64,000 nt of DNA from Furcasterigmium furcatum (GCA_001599815.1 BCIA01000003.1:3906001-3970000); one strand, 5' to 3'; counted from the first letter of the stretch, positions 1 to 10,636 are shown. Program-made: numbers and translations. The notes: generated by a model not told the origin, from the sequence alone.

Positions 1-717
1 TCAATGCAAGATGAACGTATGTCTGCTCGAGAAGCCCACTGGCACGCCCCAGGCGCCGCCTTCTCGCAAGCCTCCGGTCTAACAGCTGCCAGATGATCTT
101 CACCTGGGACACCGACAACCTCTGCATCGTCTTCCGCCAGTGGCACATCAAGTCCACCGCGTCCCTCGTCATCTCCCTCCTGCTTGTCGTCGCCCTGACC
201 GCCGGTTACGAGGCCCTCCGCGCCGCCAGCCGCCGCTATGAGAACGCCGTGAACAAGCGCGTGGCTGCCCTCCCCAGTACGTCCTCCCCTCCCCTCCCAC
301 TGCCCAGACAGGACAGGTCACGCTCGTCCCTTTCCAGAGATTCCTTATGGGCTGCTGGCGGATTGATGCTAAGACTGCTCTCTTCGCCGTGACAAAGCTG
401 CCACCGGCGATGATGAGGACACTACTGAGACCACGCCTTTCCTCTGGACAGGAACGCAACAGATCGAGGCCAGCAAGAGTGCCCAACTCATCAAGGCACT
501 GCTCTACGCGCTGCAGAACTTCTACGCCTTCATGATCATGTAAGTTATCGCAAGAGTGAGAGGAGCCATGGGCAGGAGAGCATTTGCTGACGCCTCTAGG
601 CTCATTTTCATGACGTACAACGGCTGGGTCATGGGTGCTGTTGCTATTGGAGCTTTCGTTGGATATGTCCTCTTTGGCAACTCGACTTCCTCGACCAAGG
701 ATAACGCGTGCCACTGA
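1..717 (+). CDS. Ctr-family high-affinity copper transporter, 5' end outside window
   Basis: Imports Cu(I) across the plasma membrane (or from the vacuole) as a trimer. Proposed exons are 1-16 (partial), 93-276, 374-539 and 600-717. The first fragment reads C-K-M-N and splices (intron 17-92, GTATGT...CAG) to MIFTWDTDNLCIVFRQW, the family's start of TM1 with a nearby Met cluster. TM2/TM3 are in the last exons (ALLYALQNFYAFMIM, then LIFMTYNGWVMGAVAIGAF), with the MxxxM-type core and GxxxG-like TM3. The end, TKDNACH, is the usual Cys-His tail of filamentous-fungal Ctr proteins. Intron 277-373 is the weak point: the reading frame forces an AAG acceptor because the DNA just upstream of position 374 has in-frame stops. 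Intron 540-599 is canonical. The N-terminal Met/His-rich extracellular part lies before the window. Family is confident; the exact second acceptor is less so. Confidence 0.88.
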
Positions 718-918
718 GAACATTGATCGCATATATGGACCCCAAGACGCAGACACACATATCGGGGCTGAGACGGCGTTCAGTTGTACTTCTTACAAAC
801 TATTGTTTTTTCCAGCATCAAGTTAAGGACACGAGAGAGATGACGAGCATATGAAATGGGAGCATGTTTAAATATCCAAAGCCAAATCTACGCCATGCCT
901 TCCCCGTCGAGGGTGTCA

Positions 919-2414
919 TTACATCTTGGCCGGCTCGGCCTTCGTCGCGCTCTTCGAGTCCTCGGCAGGATCGCTCTCCGCCTTCCTCTTCTTGTCGAAG
1001 AATCTCCCCTCCTCATCCATCTCCACGATGATGCCCTCGTCGCCCATGTGCGGGTTGTGCTCCATCTCGGGCACCTCGTCATACGCCAGCCGCGCCGCAT
1101 CCACGAGGACATGGGCCGTCATGCCCCAAACCTTGTACCGCCCGATCTTGTCCGCGTCCTCCTCAAGCTTCTCCGCAACGTTCGCCTGCGGGCTGGCCCC
1201 GGCGGCGATGGCAGACGGCGGCGCGTTGGGCACCTCGTCCGCGGCGGGGACGGGCTTCGTCTCGGGCTTGGGCTTCTGCACGCGCTGCCTGTCGACGGGG
1301 ACGTGGAAGTTGTGGACGCGCCAGCGGTGCTTGTCGCGGAAGTTGTGCCAGCGGCCGTCGTACCAGTGGCCGGGGGGGGAGGCAATGGCGCCGCGGTTGC
1401 GGTCCTCGTCGCGCTCGCGGAGGAAGTTGTGAAAGGGGGCGGAGAAGACGGCGGCGACCTCCTTGGCGTCGAGGCGGGGGATGAGGGATTCCTCGACCGT
1501 GGGCTGCTGATCTTCCTCGGTGGCTGACTTGGCTTCGCTGGACGAGCTCCTGTTACCGTTGCTGCTGTCCTTGCCCCCGTCGACGTGCAGGAAGGCGACG
1601 CAAGGGCGGACTACGATCTCGGTGGCGGCAATGTTGTGTGGGAGCTCGCAGAGCTGCTCAATGCGGAAGGGCTTGGGGAGCCGGGCGTCCGTGGCGGGGA
1701 GGCCGATTTCTTCCCAAGCCTCGCGGCGTGCGATTTGGTCTGCGGCGTGTTAGTCGATCTCGCTGATGGTATCCCGGCAAGGCTCTCATCACACTGATGA
1801 GAAGAGGGAGCAACGTACACGGCGTCTCTTGCATGTCATCTGCCTTGCCTCCGGGAAAGGCTGCGTGCCCGGAGTAGTTCCGCAGGCTGGCGGCGCGCAT
1901 GGTGATGACGACCCTCAGGTCGCCGCGCCGGTCCGCATACAACAGCAACAGCACGGCGGCCCTCCGACTGGCCGGAAGCCGGTCCCATATCGGGAAGGGA
2001 GGAGGCCGGTAAGCCCGGAGCCGGGCAATGGCTGCCTAACGTCACGTGTTAGCAGTGAATCTGGATTCTCACTCCCTGGCAAATGTAAGGGGGGGATGAC
2101 AAATGTGACATCTAGCAATACTGAGGGGTTTCGGGGGTCACGAGAAAGGAGGGATGAGATTCTCTCACAGCAGATTGCGCGCTCAGGGGCGCCATGGTGT
2201 CAGCGTCCCAGTATGAAGCGGTCTCGTCAAGATCAGCCTCGGGAGCGGGTGCCGAGGCTTCTCGGATGTACGTGACAAGCTCCTCGACCTCCTGGTTGGT
2301 CGGTGTCGCAACGAAGGCTGGGGGGTCGTCGCCGAGAGTATCGGGCGTGTTGGCGCCGGTGTTCGCCTCTTCGGTGCCCAGTCGATCCGAGAGGCCTGTC
2401 GGGGCTGAGGTCAT
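919..2414 (-). CDS. PCD1: Nudix hydrolase, PCD1-like coenzyme A diphosphatase
   Basis: Predicted to hydrolyse CoA and oxidised CoA to phosphopantetheine and ADP, a peroxisomal clean-up activity in yeast. Exons on the minus strand are 2414-2169, 2035-1819 and 1739-919 (427 aa). Intron 1 (2168-2036, GTGAGA...TAG) is phase 0; intron 2 (1818-1740, GTACGT...CAG) is phase 1. Exon 2 carries RLPASRRAAVLLLLYADRRG and the CoA-Nudix signature SLRNYSGHAAFPGGKAD. The Nudix box continues across intron 2 as ETP-Y-QIARREAWEEIGLP, so the catalytic REaWEE glutamates are on exon 3. Exon 3 also holds a low-complexity Ser/Glu insert and the GHWYDGRWHNFRDKHRWRVH segment seen in fungal members. The first 82 residues are disordered and not conserved in yeast PCD1. 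The last three residues are A-K-M, a PTS1-like end. It is convergent with the Ctr gene. Confidence 0.92.
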
Positions 2415-3604
2415 GGTGCTCGCTCAAGGCGGAGAGATGGGTATGGAGGTTGTCAGGATGTGACTGATGTCAGGAAGATGCATCGGCTACAGACGCAAGA
2501 GATCGGCCCCTTACGCCTTAGCGCGGCCGGCAGCTGGGTCCGGGCCGGGCGCCGAGGTCTACTTGTACTGGTCCTGCGGGGGCGGGGCAATTCGGTCCCG
2601 TCTCCTGGTTGCCCGGCCGGTTTCGGGATATCACCGCCTATGGCAGGTCTGTTCAGAGAAAAAGCAAGACTGCGACGGCGTCTGAGTGCGTCAAGTGCGT
2701 CAAGTACGTCGGGATGAAACGTTGGCAGTGGCTCAGAGAGGATCGTGACAGTACCTGACGGGACCTTGTGAGGGCTGGCCCGTCGAGACTGTTCAGGGGT
2801 GACTCGCTTCTTATACCGGGGGATGGCTTGGGACTCAAGTGCTCCAAGCCCTTCCCATACGAAAACCCACCGCTTTTCCAGCTCAGATACTCATTTCGGA
2901 GGCTTTTTGATGCACTGCAGAGATTCCTTGGCCTCTGCCTGCTCGGTGGGTTTATGAACGGTCACTCCTGAACGGACAAGTGGCCATACCAAGTGTCTGC
3001 CAGAGGTATCATTTTGGTACCTACGTAGCTTACCAGTGACGAAAGCACCAACGTATGCAGAAATCCGTCTACAGAAAGAAATAAAGATAGTTACTCCTCC
3101 TATGTTTGCTGTCTGGGCAGCCTATGATCCAGTCGTCACACCGCGCTGCCACGTGTGACCGTGTTACACCGAGAAACTCAACCGCCCCTATGGATCATCG
3201 GATTCCAATGTACCACAGCAATCTCCCTCAGGAGTCTGTCATGCACATTCAATGGGGGACGTCGTGGCTCATCAATGCCTCCTCTCGCCCCCGTGGCTGC
3301 CGGCCCCCTTTGTTCACCATTAGACGCCCGCTTTGTGGCCAAGTCACTTCTAGGATGGTTGACTCCCAAGAAAGAATACGACTCAACCCATGCCCCAAAG
3401 ACCATCACACACTCTGACTTTGGGCTTCAAGTCTCTCCTCTTTGTTTCCCTCCTTTGAGGCACCGCCCCCGAAGTCTCGCTGGTCACCATGTCCCCAGCA
3501 ACGCCGCGAAGGCCAGAATATCTCCCCTCAACGTTCTTCGAGACCCATGATACCCTGTTCGAAAGCGACAGAAGTTATCATCATCTATATTTCCACTCAT
3601 CGCA
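2415..3604. other. Intergenic region between Nudix gene and disordered-protein gene
   Basis: The region lies upstream of both the minus-strand Nudix gene and the plus-strand gene at 3605, so it should hold two promoters. I see a short 9-bp tandem repeat at 2685-2711 and a CT-rich stretch near 3420-3480 that suits a leader. ORFs here (for example 3155-3550) have no recognisable composition or family and I treat them as chance. Confidence 0.5.
2685..2711. repeat. Short 9-bp tandem repeat, three copies
   Basis: AGTGCGTCA occurs twice in tandem, followed by a degenerate third copy (AGTACGTCG). It lies about 270 bp upstream of the Nudix gene start. Function is unknown; it may be chance or a protein-binding repeat. 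Confidence 0.5.
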
Positions 3605-4702
3605 ATGAGCCGCGGCGTATCCCAGTATCTCCCCCAAAGGATGGAGACGAGCATCCCGCCAGCACGACAGATGCGTCCCCCGTATCCAACGGCCAGCTAC
3701 GAGCTGAAGCCGCTTCCCCCGCCGCCTCCGCCAAAACCTGAAAGTCGTTGGAGCCATTTCGACGCAACGAGACCGGGCGGCAGCGCTTGGAAACCTATGT
3801 CATCAAGGCCTCTTGCCAGTCCTACCGAAGCGAGCAGCGTGTACAGCCAGGACAGCTCCCTGGAGACGACCAAGTATCCACAGAACTGGACGTTCTTCGA
3901 CAGTAGCCAGAGCAGCACGGCGTCAGACCGCAGGCAAACGTCCTTGGCGCCGCCCCGGCCACCGCGTGAGCCCCTCGGGCTGGGACTGACGCAGCTCCCG
4001 AACAGGAGCGATACCTGCCTCAGCCCGTACGGCCCGTATCGTTTTGAAGCGGCGCCTGCGATGATGGCGCAGACAGATATCAGTGCTAGAGACATGTACC
4101 ACGCCACGACAGCACAGATTGCTCACTCTTCGCGAGGGATGGCACCCCCTGAGGGCGGGGAACAGAAGGCGAAGAGCCGGTTCTTCTCAAAGGACAGCCT
4201 TAGCTTCGCGAGTAAGGCCCTACAGAGCGGGAGAAAGAAGCCGCCGAGTAGTGTGAGGACAGACAAGATGTATGCTCTGGGGCAGCATCCGGAGCGGACG
4301 CCTTATCCGGGTGAGGACGGGCGTGATCCTGTGATGGAGGAAGCCCCCCGGACTGGATCCAGCCACTACTCACAGAAGTTTTCGAAGGTGTTTAGGAGGA
4401 GTAGCAGCAAGCGGCAGCCAGCAGAGAATAAACAGCGGGAGAGTGGAGGGAGCGGGATATGGTACAGTGACGAGGACGAAGAGGAAGAGGAGCGGTTCAT
4501 CCCCTCGTTCTCGAGAAGGGCGAGCGGGCCAGATACGCCGAGGCCGTTGATGCACAAGACGGGAGAGCATTGGAGTGAGCTGAAGGCGCACGCGAAGAGG
4601 GCCGCGGGCGCCATGGTGATGTCCAAGGAAGAGAGGAGGAGGGCGGCGCTGCGAGCGAAAATCCGCGTGGTACCCGAAGGTCAAGGAATAAATAGCCCGT
4701 AG
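3605..4702 (+). CDS. Conserved-type disordered fungal protein of unknown function
   Basis: A single exon of 365 residues that I do not recognise as a characterised family. It starts at the first ATG after a CT-rich leader. The protein is proline- and serine-rich in the first 170 residues (a run of seven prolines near residue 40), then basic (SRFFSKDSLSFASKALQ, a possible amphipathic segment near residue 195), has an acidic run DEDEEEEE near residue 295, and ends with a basic block, SKEERRRAALRAKIRVV. Similar SKEERRRxxLKxKI endings occur in short hypothetical proteins of other moulds, from memory. No transmembrane segment or catalytic motif is visible, so it is probably an intrinsically disordered, possibly phosphorylated adaptor. 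Sense codon usage is continuous across the whole length, supporting a real gene. Confidence 0.75.
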   Translation: MSRGVSQYLPQRMETSIPPARQMRPPYPTASYELKPLPPPPPPKPESRWSHFDATRPGGSAWKPMSSRPLASPTEASSVYSQDSSLETTKYPQNWTFFDSSQSSTASDRRQTSLAPPRPPREPLGLGLTQLPNRSDTCLSPYGPYRFEAAPAMMAQTDISARDMYHATTAQIAHSSRGMAPPEGGEQKAKSRFFSKDSLSFASKALQSGRKKPPSSVRTDKMYALGQHPERTPYPGEDGRDPVMEEAPRTGSSHYSQKFSKVFRRSSSKRQPAENKQRESGGSGIWYSDEDEEEEERFIPSFSRRASGPDTPRPLMHKTGEHWSELKAHAKRAAGAMVMSKEERRRAALRAKIRVVPEGQGINSP

Positions 4703-4886
4703 ATGCTGAACATGATGCATTAATATTGAAGATCTTCTCACCAAAGACATCGCTGTAGCGTCTTGGTATCCTGCCGGCTGTTCCTTTTCTAAGCCAGAAC
4801 GCCCTCTAATAGTACAGTCGTTACATGCGTGCGTTCATTCCTGGAGGCTCTATATCCTCATGGTGAAATGACCGCGAGATGCCCAC

Positions 4887-6157
4887 CTAAAACTCCTCAT
4901 CAGACTCGTAGTGGCCAACATCGCCCAGCAATACGTCGTCGATTTCCTGGCCGGTAGAATAGGTCCGGATAGACTCGGTCTCGACGCGGAAGAAAATCCA
5001 CACCCAGCGGCGGAAGACCTCCAGGAACTCGAGGAGGAAGATGGAGCTCTCAAAATCGCTGAGATGGTCGAGGTGAGAACTCAGCTTAAGAGTCCACGTG
5101 CACCTCAATACGAGATCCATGCCGATGACAAAATAGTAGAGGGAAGGGGCGCGGAAGACAAGATGCCTACGCAGCCCGTACGGATGGTCCCGGGCCTTGC
5201 GCTCGCGCGAGGGTGAGAAGAGCGTCAGGTCCCAATCCTTGGCCACGTCCCAGTAGAAGGAGTAAAGGGAGTTGAGGAGGACAGCAAACAGCCAGGCCCG
5301 ATTCAGTGCCGGGCTGGGCTGATCGGCCGGCAGGCTTCGCTGCACGGCACTCAGAATGATGACGGGGAAAGCGGTCGAATACTTCGCCGCGTTGGCGAGG
5401 TGCTGGCCTCCCCAGCCGTTGGATTCCTTGTATGGGGAGTTGCGAACACGGAAGTACTCGATCATGCACTGCCGGAAACGAATGGCGAAGGGGATGGCCA
5501 TGATCAGGGGCACAACAACGGTGCCGCCACAGCCCCGGTCAGGGCGGGCAGTGGCCGCGCCGTTCGTCCTGAAGAACATGCAGATGACAACGTAGAGGTC
5601 GCCAAAGACCTTGGCGTAGCTCGTCAGGGCATCGGCGAGAAGGATGTCGCCAAACTTGCCCTCTTTGGCCTGCGCAATGCCGCCTATGCTGACGCGCCGG
5701 AGGGATTGCAAAAAGCGTATCCTGCCGTGGTGTGTGAACTCCCGCAGGGGGACGAAGAACACGGCCACGATGGCGCAGAGGAACGTCAGGGGCAGCCAGT
5801 CATACTGGATGACGAGCTCAGCAGTCCTCCTCGTGCACAGCCAAAATATCGTGATGGAGAGGCCGAAGAGGGCGGATAGCACGGTTGCCAAACGGTACGT
5901 CGACAGATGATGCGGTGGTTGCGTCGCAGAAGTTCGTAATGGGTATTGGATTAGGGTCGGGAGGTCGATGTTTGCCCTCGAGAGGTACTGGAGATTGAGG
6001 CCCCAGCCCCAGACACCTGCGAGGGTCAGTGGTGGTGTTTTGAGGAAATTCGATGTACGAACATACCCAGAAGTATGATAAAGCCAACACGGTATGGCAA
6101 TGGAAAGGTAAGGCTGAAGCTGTCGAGCTCCGACGACACCTTGGGATCACCGTCCAT
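4887..6157 (-). CDS. ERD1: ERD1-like EXS-domain membrane protein
   Basis: ERD1 acts in the Golgi, recycling phosphate from glycosylation and retaining ER/Golgi residents; the EXS domain is shared with XPR1/SYG1 phosphate exporters. Exons are 6157-6067 and 6016-4887 (406 aa) with a 50-bp intron (GTATGT...CAG, phase 1) that joins GFIILL-G to VWGWGLNLQYLSR. Successive hydrophobic segments follow (LATVLSALFGLSITIFWLC, WLPLTFLCAIVAVFFVPL and others), giving about six to eight membrane spans. EXS hallmarks are visible: the DxLTSYAKVFGDL segment, NAAKYSTAFPVIIL, and SFYWDVAKDWDL near the C-terminus. It ends acidic (YESDEEF). The start chosen is the Met just before the conserved FSLTFPLPYR; an in-frame upstream ATG at 6343 would add 62 non-conserved residues. 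It is divergent with PEX10 over 591 bp. Confidence 0.93.
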
Positions 6158-6748
6158 GGTAGGCAGCGAGTCGCGGAACCATCGAGATGTAAGGACAGGG
6201 AGGGCTGGCTTGGGGCAGCAAGATCGAAGGAAGGTGTTCGCTAGAATCGAATGAAAGATGCCGTGTACGGTATTGTGCTTGAGGCCGGGCGGAGCGTGCC
6301 GTCGGTCGGGTCGTGGAGGGAAACGTCGAGTGTCGTGTGACAAAGGGGAGCAAAGTTGTGCCTGGAAGTCGAATTCAGGAGCGAAATGAACGACCCGCGC
6401 GCGATTCAGGCCATGTGGACATCGACGTCAGTTGGCGATTGGCACTGGTCGTTATTGCTCGCTGGACCCCTGAATGCGACGCGCCCTGATTGGCCGGCCG
6501 TCCCATTTCAGCACTGGAGCATGTGAGCCGGGGCGCCGGGCCTAAAAGTGCCGTCACTGCCGTGGGGCCCAGAGCTCCCGTCCAAAGCACCGAGGTTCAA
6601 CTCGAACTCCAACATCTCAGCCATGCCGACAACACAACTCGAACGTCCTTGAATAATCCAGTCACCCTCAGACTATTTCGTCCCCCAAAGCGCGTCTTGA
6701 CCGCTATGGTACTTCTTTAAACCAGGCAGCGCACCCTCCGACCCGAAA
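6158..6748. promoter_or_regulatory. Shared divergent promoter region ERD1/PEX10
   Basis: The 591 bp between two divergent starts must contain both promoters. An inverted CCAAT box (ATTGG) lies near 6486. A short ORF (6490-6720) ends just upstream of the PEX10 ATG and would be a uORF if transcription starts upstream of it. No clear TATA box is seen. Confidence 0.5.
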
Positions 6749-7996
6749 ATGTCCATCGAGCCTCCATCCGAGCCGTCTCTCGAACTTCCCTCGGCACCAG
6801 CAACATCCGCCGCTCTCTCCTCTCCGTACCCTTACGCAGCTGCGCCAGATATTATCCGCGCCCATCAAAAAGACGCCTACTTCAAGGGAACTCTCGGAAA
6901 TGATCTCTCCGATATACACCGCCGCCTTCTCGGCGCCCGCTCTGCACATGCCTGGTCGCATGAGTCTCGCACTCTCGCCGACGCCCTCTACCTCTCCTTG
7001 ACCACCCTTATCGGCAATCGCACTCTCGGGGAGGAATATTGCGATGTTGTTCAGATCGATGCCACCACAACCGGCGCAGGGGGTTTGCCTGCCTTGAGCC
7101 GGCGCGCATCATACATCGCGAGCAGCGTGCTGTTACCATACGCCCTGGGCAAAGTCCTGCCTGGGTTTAGAGGACTAGTCAGACGACGCCTCGAGGCCCG
7201 GCTAGCACTTCTCGAGCGGTCCGGTGCAATAAGCAAACAATCAACACCAGCGCAATCAGAGGGCGATTCCTCAGCAGCGCCAGGGTTGCCCTCGAGACGG
7301 ACACAACGCGAACAAGCCCTCTGGCGCTACGTGCTCGCCCACCTCGGCACACTCACCTCCTCTGCCCCCGTCCACGCCCTCACTCTCGCCACATTCTACT
7401 TCTCCGGCACCTACTACGAGCTCTCCAAGCGCATCCTCGGCCTCCGCTACGTCTTCACCCGAGAGGTCCCCGCCACGCCCGACCGTGCTGGCTACGAGCT
7501 CCTCGGCCTGCTCCTCCTCATCCAGCTCTCCGTTCAGGGCTACCTCCATATCAGCCACACACTCTCTTCCGCACTGCTGCTCCCATCGTCTGCGCGGCGG
7601 GAAAACGGCGCTCCCATGCCGATCCCCGACGTGTCGCTCAGCGATAACGCGTACACCTCAAACACCGCCGTGTTGCTGCCAGACACAGCATCCCCTGGCG
7701 GAGGGATCGGGTCATCACGCCCGGCGAGGGTTGATATTCCCGGCTTGACTCATACACCGCCCGCCAATGAGCCGAGATATGATTTGAAAAATGACAAGGT
7801 CATGGCCTTTGTCAGCGGCAAGCAGCAGCGCAAGTGCACCCTCTGCCTCGAGGAGATGCGCGACCCGGCGGCCACGCAGTGCGGCCATGTCTTTTGCTGG
7901 GAGTGTATCGGGGACTGGGTGCGTGAGAAGCCCGAGTGTCCGTTATGTCGGCGGGAGGCGATGGTGCAGCATATCCTACCATTGAGAGTAGGATGA
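6749..7996 (+). CDS. PEX10: Peroxin-10, RING E3 ligase of the peroxisomal import machinery
   Basis: PEX10 forms the peroxisomal membrane retrotranslocation and ubiquitin-ligase complex with PEX2 and PEX12, which ubiquitinates the import receptor PEX5. A single exon of 415 residues. The N-terminal half has the Pex2/Pex12 domain: PDIIRAHQKDAYFKGTL, then RTLADALYLSLTTLIGNRTLGEEYCD, and several hydrophobic helices (residues about 115-320). The C-terminal RING (residues about 363-400) has C3HC4 spacing in KCTLCLEEMRDP, QCGHVFCWECI and ECPLC. The length is slightly above yeast PEX10, due to a Ser/Gly-rich linker before the RING. Functionally it also matters for Woronin bodies, which form from peroxisomes. 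Confidence 0.96.
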   Translation: MSIEPPSEPSLELPSAPATSAALSSPYPYAAAPDIIRAHQKDAYFKGTLGNDLSDIHRRLLGARSAHAWSHESRTLADALYLSLTTLIGNRTLGEEYCDVVQIDATTTGAGGLPALSRRASYIASSVLLPYALGKVLPGFRGLVRRRLEARLALLERSGAISKQSTPAQSEGDSSAAPGLPSRRTQREQALWRYVLAHLGTLTSSAPVHALTLATFYFSGTYYELSKRILGLRYVFTREVPATPDRAGYELLGLLLLIQLSVQGYLHISHTLSSALLLPSSARRENGAPMPIPDVSLSDNAYTSNTAVLLPDTASPGGGIGSSRPARVDIPGLTHTPPANEPRYDLKNDKVMAFVSGKQQRKCTLCLEEMRDPAATQCGHVFCWECIGDWVREKPECPLCRREAMVQHILPLRVG

Positions 7997-8729
7997 GATG
8001 GTTGCCAGGATATTTCATGAGTACATGTGCAGATGAGGCATAGGCAAATATTGTATAAATCTCACCGGCGGAGCCCTAATCACAACTTTGCAAGATTCAT
8101 GATACAATATACCGAAACGTTCCGCCATTGCAGGTGCATATCATTACTTCAGGCCCCGATCCAGGCAGAATAAGCATACAGTGATGAACAAGATTAACCC
8201 CGTGAGAAATAGGGACACCCACTTCGTGGCGTTGCGGCACACAGAGAGAAGCAGACAGGAGGGAAAGTATGAAATCACCATCTCATGTCCCGGCTCTATA
8301 AGCTCGCAGAGACCAGCTGGGAGCACGCCCCGTCCACGGCGCATTCTCCCCTGCGGTATCGTACCCAAACACGAAAGCAGCGTGCCAGCAGTGAGACGTA
8401 TGAAAATAGAAATGCCAGTCTTGCACCCCCATGTCCAATTTCAAGGTATCATCGTGAGAAAATTCCCGTCCCGCGCGGCCGGCCGGGAGGCAGGGGACAG
8501 GCGGGACTCTTCTCGAACAGGTAAAAAAAAGAAGAGGTTGTAGAGTGGAAAAGATCATCAAATGCAGCCATCGCTCCGACGGGACTCTCAGGTCCCGTGA
8601 AATTTGCATGAATGTCCCCTTCGTCCCCGGTCATTCACCCTCCGCGCACCAGCGAGCCTCGGGGTTTTGTTTTATACACCGTTCCGACCCGAGCTCTCTC
8701 CCCTTGATACATCAGCAGCCACCTCCCGC
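7997..8729. other. Intergenic region between convergent PEX10 and LYAR-type gene
   Basis: This is the 3' region of two convergent genes. It holds 3'-UTR-like DNA with AT-rich stretches near 8040-8110. The short ORFs on both strands here have no recognisable family. Nothing else is seen. Confidence 0.5.
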
Positions 8730-10636
8730 CTACAGACTGAACAGCACGATCTCGCCCCTGTCGTTCTTCCGCATCCGCAACGACCGCCACAGCTCCTTCT
8801 CCTCGCTGGACTTGGAGAGGCAGTCCCCGCTGTCCTCCCTGTCGCGGTGGAAGTGCCGCAGCGCCTTCTTCATGCTGTACCCGCGGTCGCTTTCGGGGCC
8901 CTTGTCGATATACGACAGGAGCAGGTCCGCGCGGGGGCGGAAGAGGATCATCTGGTTATCGGCGTCGCCGCCCTCGCCGCCGCTGGACTGGGGGCGGTAC
9001 TCGATGAGTTTCGGGGCCTTTTCCGAGTCGCGCTCGCCGCGCTCGCGGCGGGACGAGGACGAGGACTTCTTCGACGAGGAGGAGACCTTCCTCTTCTTCG
9101 TCTTGGACGACTTGGACTTGCTCGAGGTCAGGAGACCCATGAGGTTGCTGCCGATGCCGTCGGACTTTTTGGACTTTGATGAGTGTTTGGAGTGCTTCTT
9201 CTTCTTGAGCGGGCTGGCGGGGGAGGGGTCGGCGGCATCGCCGCCGGAGTAGTCGGGCGAGGGGGGGAAGGCGGAGGAGCGCATCATGCGGTTTATGCCG
9301 CCGGTGAGACCGGAGTGAAGCATCGGGGGCGCGTCGGTCATGATGTGGTCCGTATCGACGTGGAGGCGCTTCCTCTTCTTATCCTTCTTGAGCTCGTGGC
9401 CGTCTTTTGTCCTCCTCCTCTCCCTTCCAGGGGCCGGAGTCTCGAATGCGGTGGGAATAGGGCCCATGCCATACTGGATGAGTGCATCGGGGTCCTCGTC
9501 GACCATTGCGCCCGCGTCGTCGAGATAAGCGTGGGCTTCGGGGTCGAAGCGGACCATCTGGGTCTCGAGGTTTGCCCTCTCGCCGCTGGGTCCCAGCTGG
9601 AGTGTGGACGCATTGGGCGTCGCTGAAGGGTCCAGGAAATCGAAGACATTAAGAACAGCCTCCGAGGCAGGCGGAGGGGTAGGGGCCTCGGGCAGGTCTG
9701 CCGGCGACCTGCCGTTGTCGCTGAAATCCTCGTACTCGTAGTCAGCGAAGGACTCCGCGACATCCTCGACGTATGCTTGCTGAGGCATGGTTCTGGGAAT
9801 CGGCGCAACGATTTCGGTATTGGCGTTGTTGGAGTTGTTGTTGGTTTTGGCCTTCTTGTTCTTGTAGAGCGCGCCTTGGTATTTCTGGTCTTCGGTCATG
9901 CAGCTCTTTATAGGAGGTCAGTATGTTTGCTGGTCGTGAGGCAAAGACGTCATGTCCTCTGCGGCCAGAGTGTTTCGGTGTCACGTACTGTATGGGAGCG
10001 GTACTCAGTTCCGGGAAAATGAACCATGCAGTCGATGCAGGTAAAGGTAGCGCCGCGACAACGATTTCTGTGGGGGTCGAGCTTCTTCTTCGTCAAGACA
10101 TCACCGCAGCCCTGTTGATGCGGAAATAGAGTTAGATGCTGAGCAGCGGGAAGGTGAGGTGAGGCTCGGAATTGGTGTTGATGTAGATGCACAGAAATGA
10201 GTTCGGGAGCAGGGTCAGGGAGGACTGAGACGGGAGACGGGGAAGGGAGAGGCAGATATCAGACAATGCATGAGGGCGGCCAAGGGTCTGGAGGGGTGGG
10301 GAGGGGGGGGAAACATTCGGGTCCGTCTCATGGGGCTGTACCGATAGTCGCGACCAGGTGGTGGTATGGAGTTGGAGGCAAGGGGGGGCTCAGAGGCATG
10401 TTTGGTGCATGGTAGTGCCGTGTTGCGTGTATAGGGGAGGCGGCGCGAGCGTGTAAGGTGATGTCAAGCGTGTGGAAATTAGGATAGGCCCCGTAACAGC
10501 CGCCGCGGGGGATGCGAGGCATGGGAGGGTGGGCGGTGCGAGACAGACATGGGACTACCATGACGGGATGATCGTGGAGGGGGAACAGGGAACAGGAGGA
10601 GAGAGAGAGACGTACCTCGCAACTGAAGGAGACCAT
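8730..10636 (-). CDS. LYAR-type C2HC zinc-finger nucleolar protein
   Basis: Homologue of cell growth-regulating nucleolar protein (LYAR), linked to ribosome biogenesis and transcription. Exons are 10636-10616 (only 7 codons), 10111-9989 and 9905-8730 (439 aa). Spliced, the start reads MVSFSCE-GCGDVLTKKK, giving ligands C6, C9, H21, C25 and a second set C32, C35, H47, C50 (CIDC, then RSHT-SC). Intron 1 is 504 bp (10615-10112, GTACGT...CAG). Intron 2 (9988-9906, GTACGT...AAAG) has an AAG acceptor just after a CTGAC branch-like site. The rest is disordered: acidic in the middle and then Lys/Ser-rich (residues about 265-340, several KKKK and SSKSKK tracts), a nucleolar-localisation-like composition. 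The C-terminus, KELWRSLRMRKNDRGEIVLF, looks conserved. A model starting at MTEDQK would lose the whole zinc finger. Confidence 0.9.

Noticed and set aside
3155..3550. 131-codon ORF upstream of the disordered-protein gene
   Set aside because: No recognisable sequence and it ends in the CT-rich leader of the next gene.
6158..6343. N-terminal extension of ERD1 from an upstream in-frame ATG
   Set aside because: The extra 62 residues are Arg/His/Pro-rich and precede the conserved FSLTFPLPYR block; a promoter for the divergent pair is expected here.
10112..10615. snoRNA inside the long first intron of the nucleolar LYAR-type gene
   Set aside because: On the transcribed strand I found D-box-like CTGA but no C box (RTGATGA) and no closing stem.
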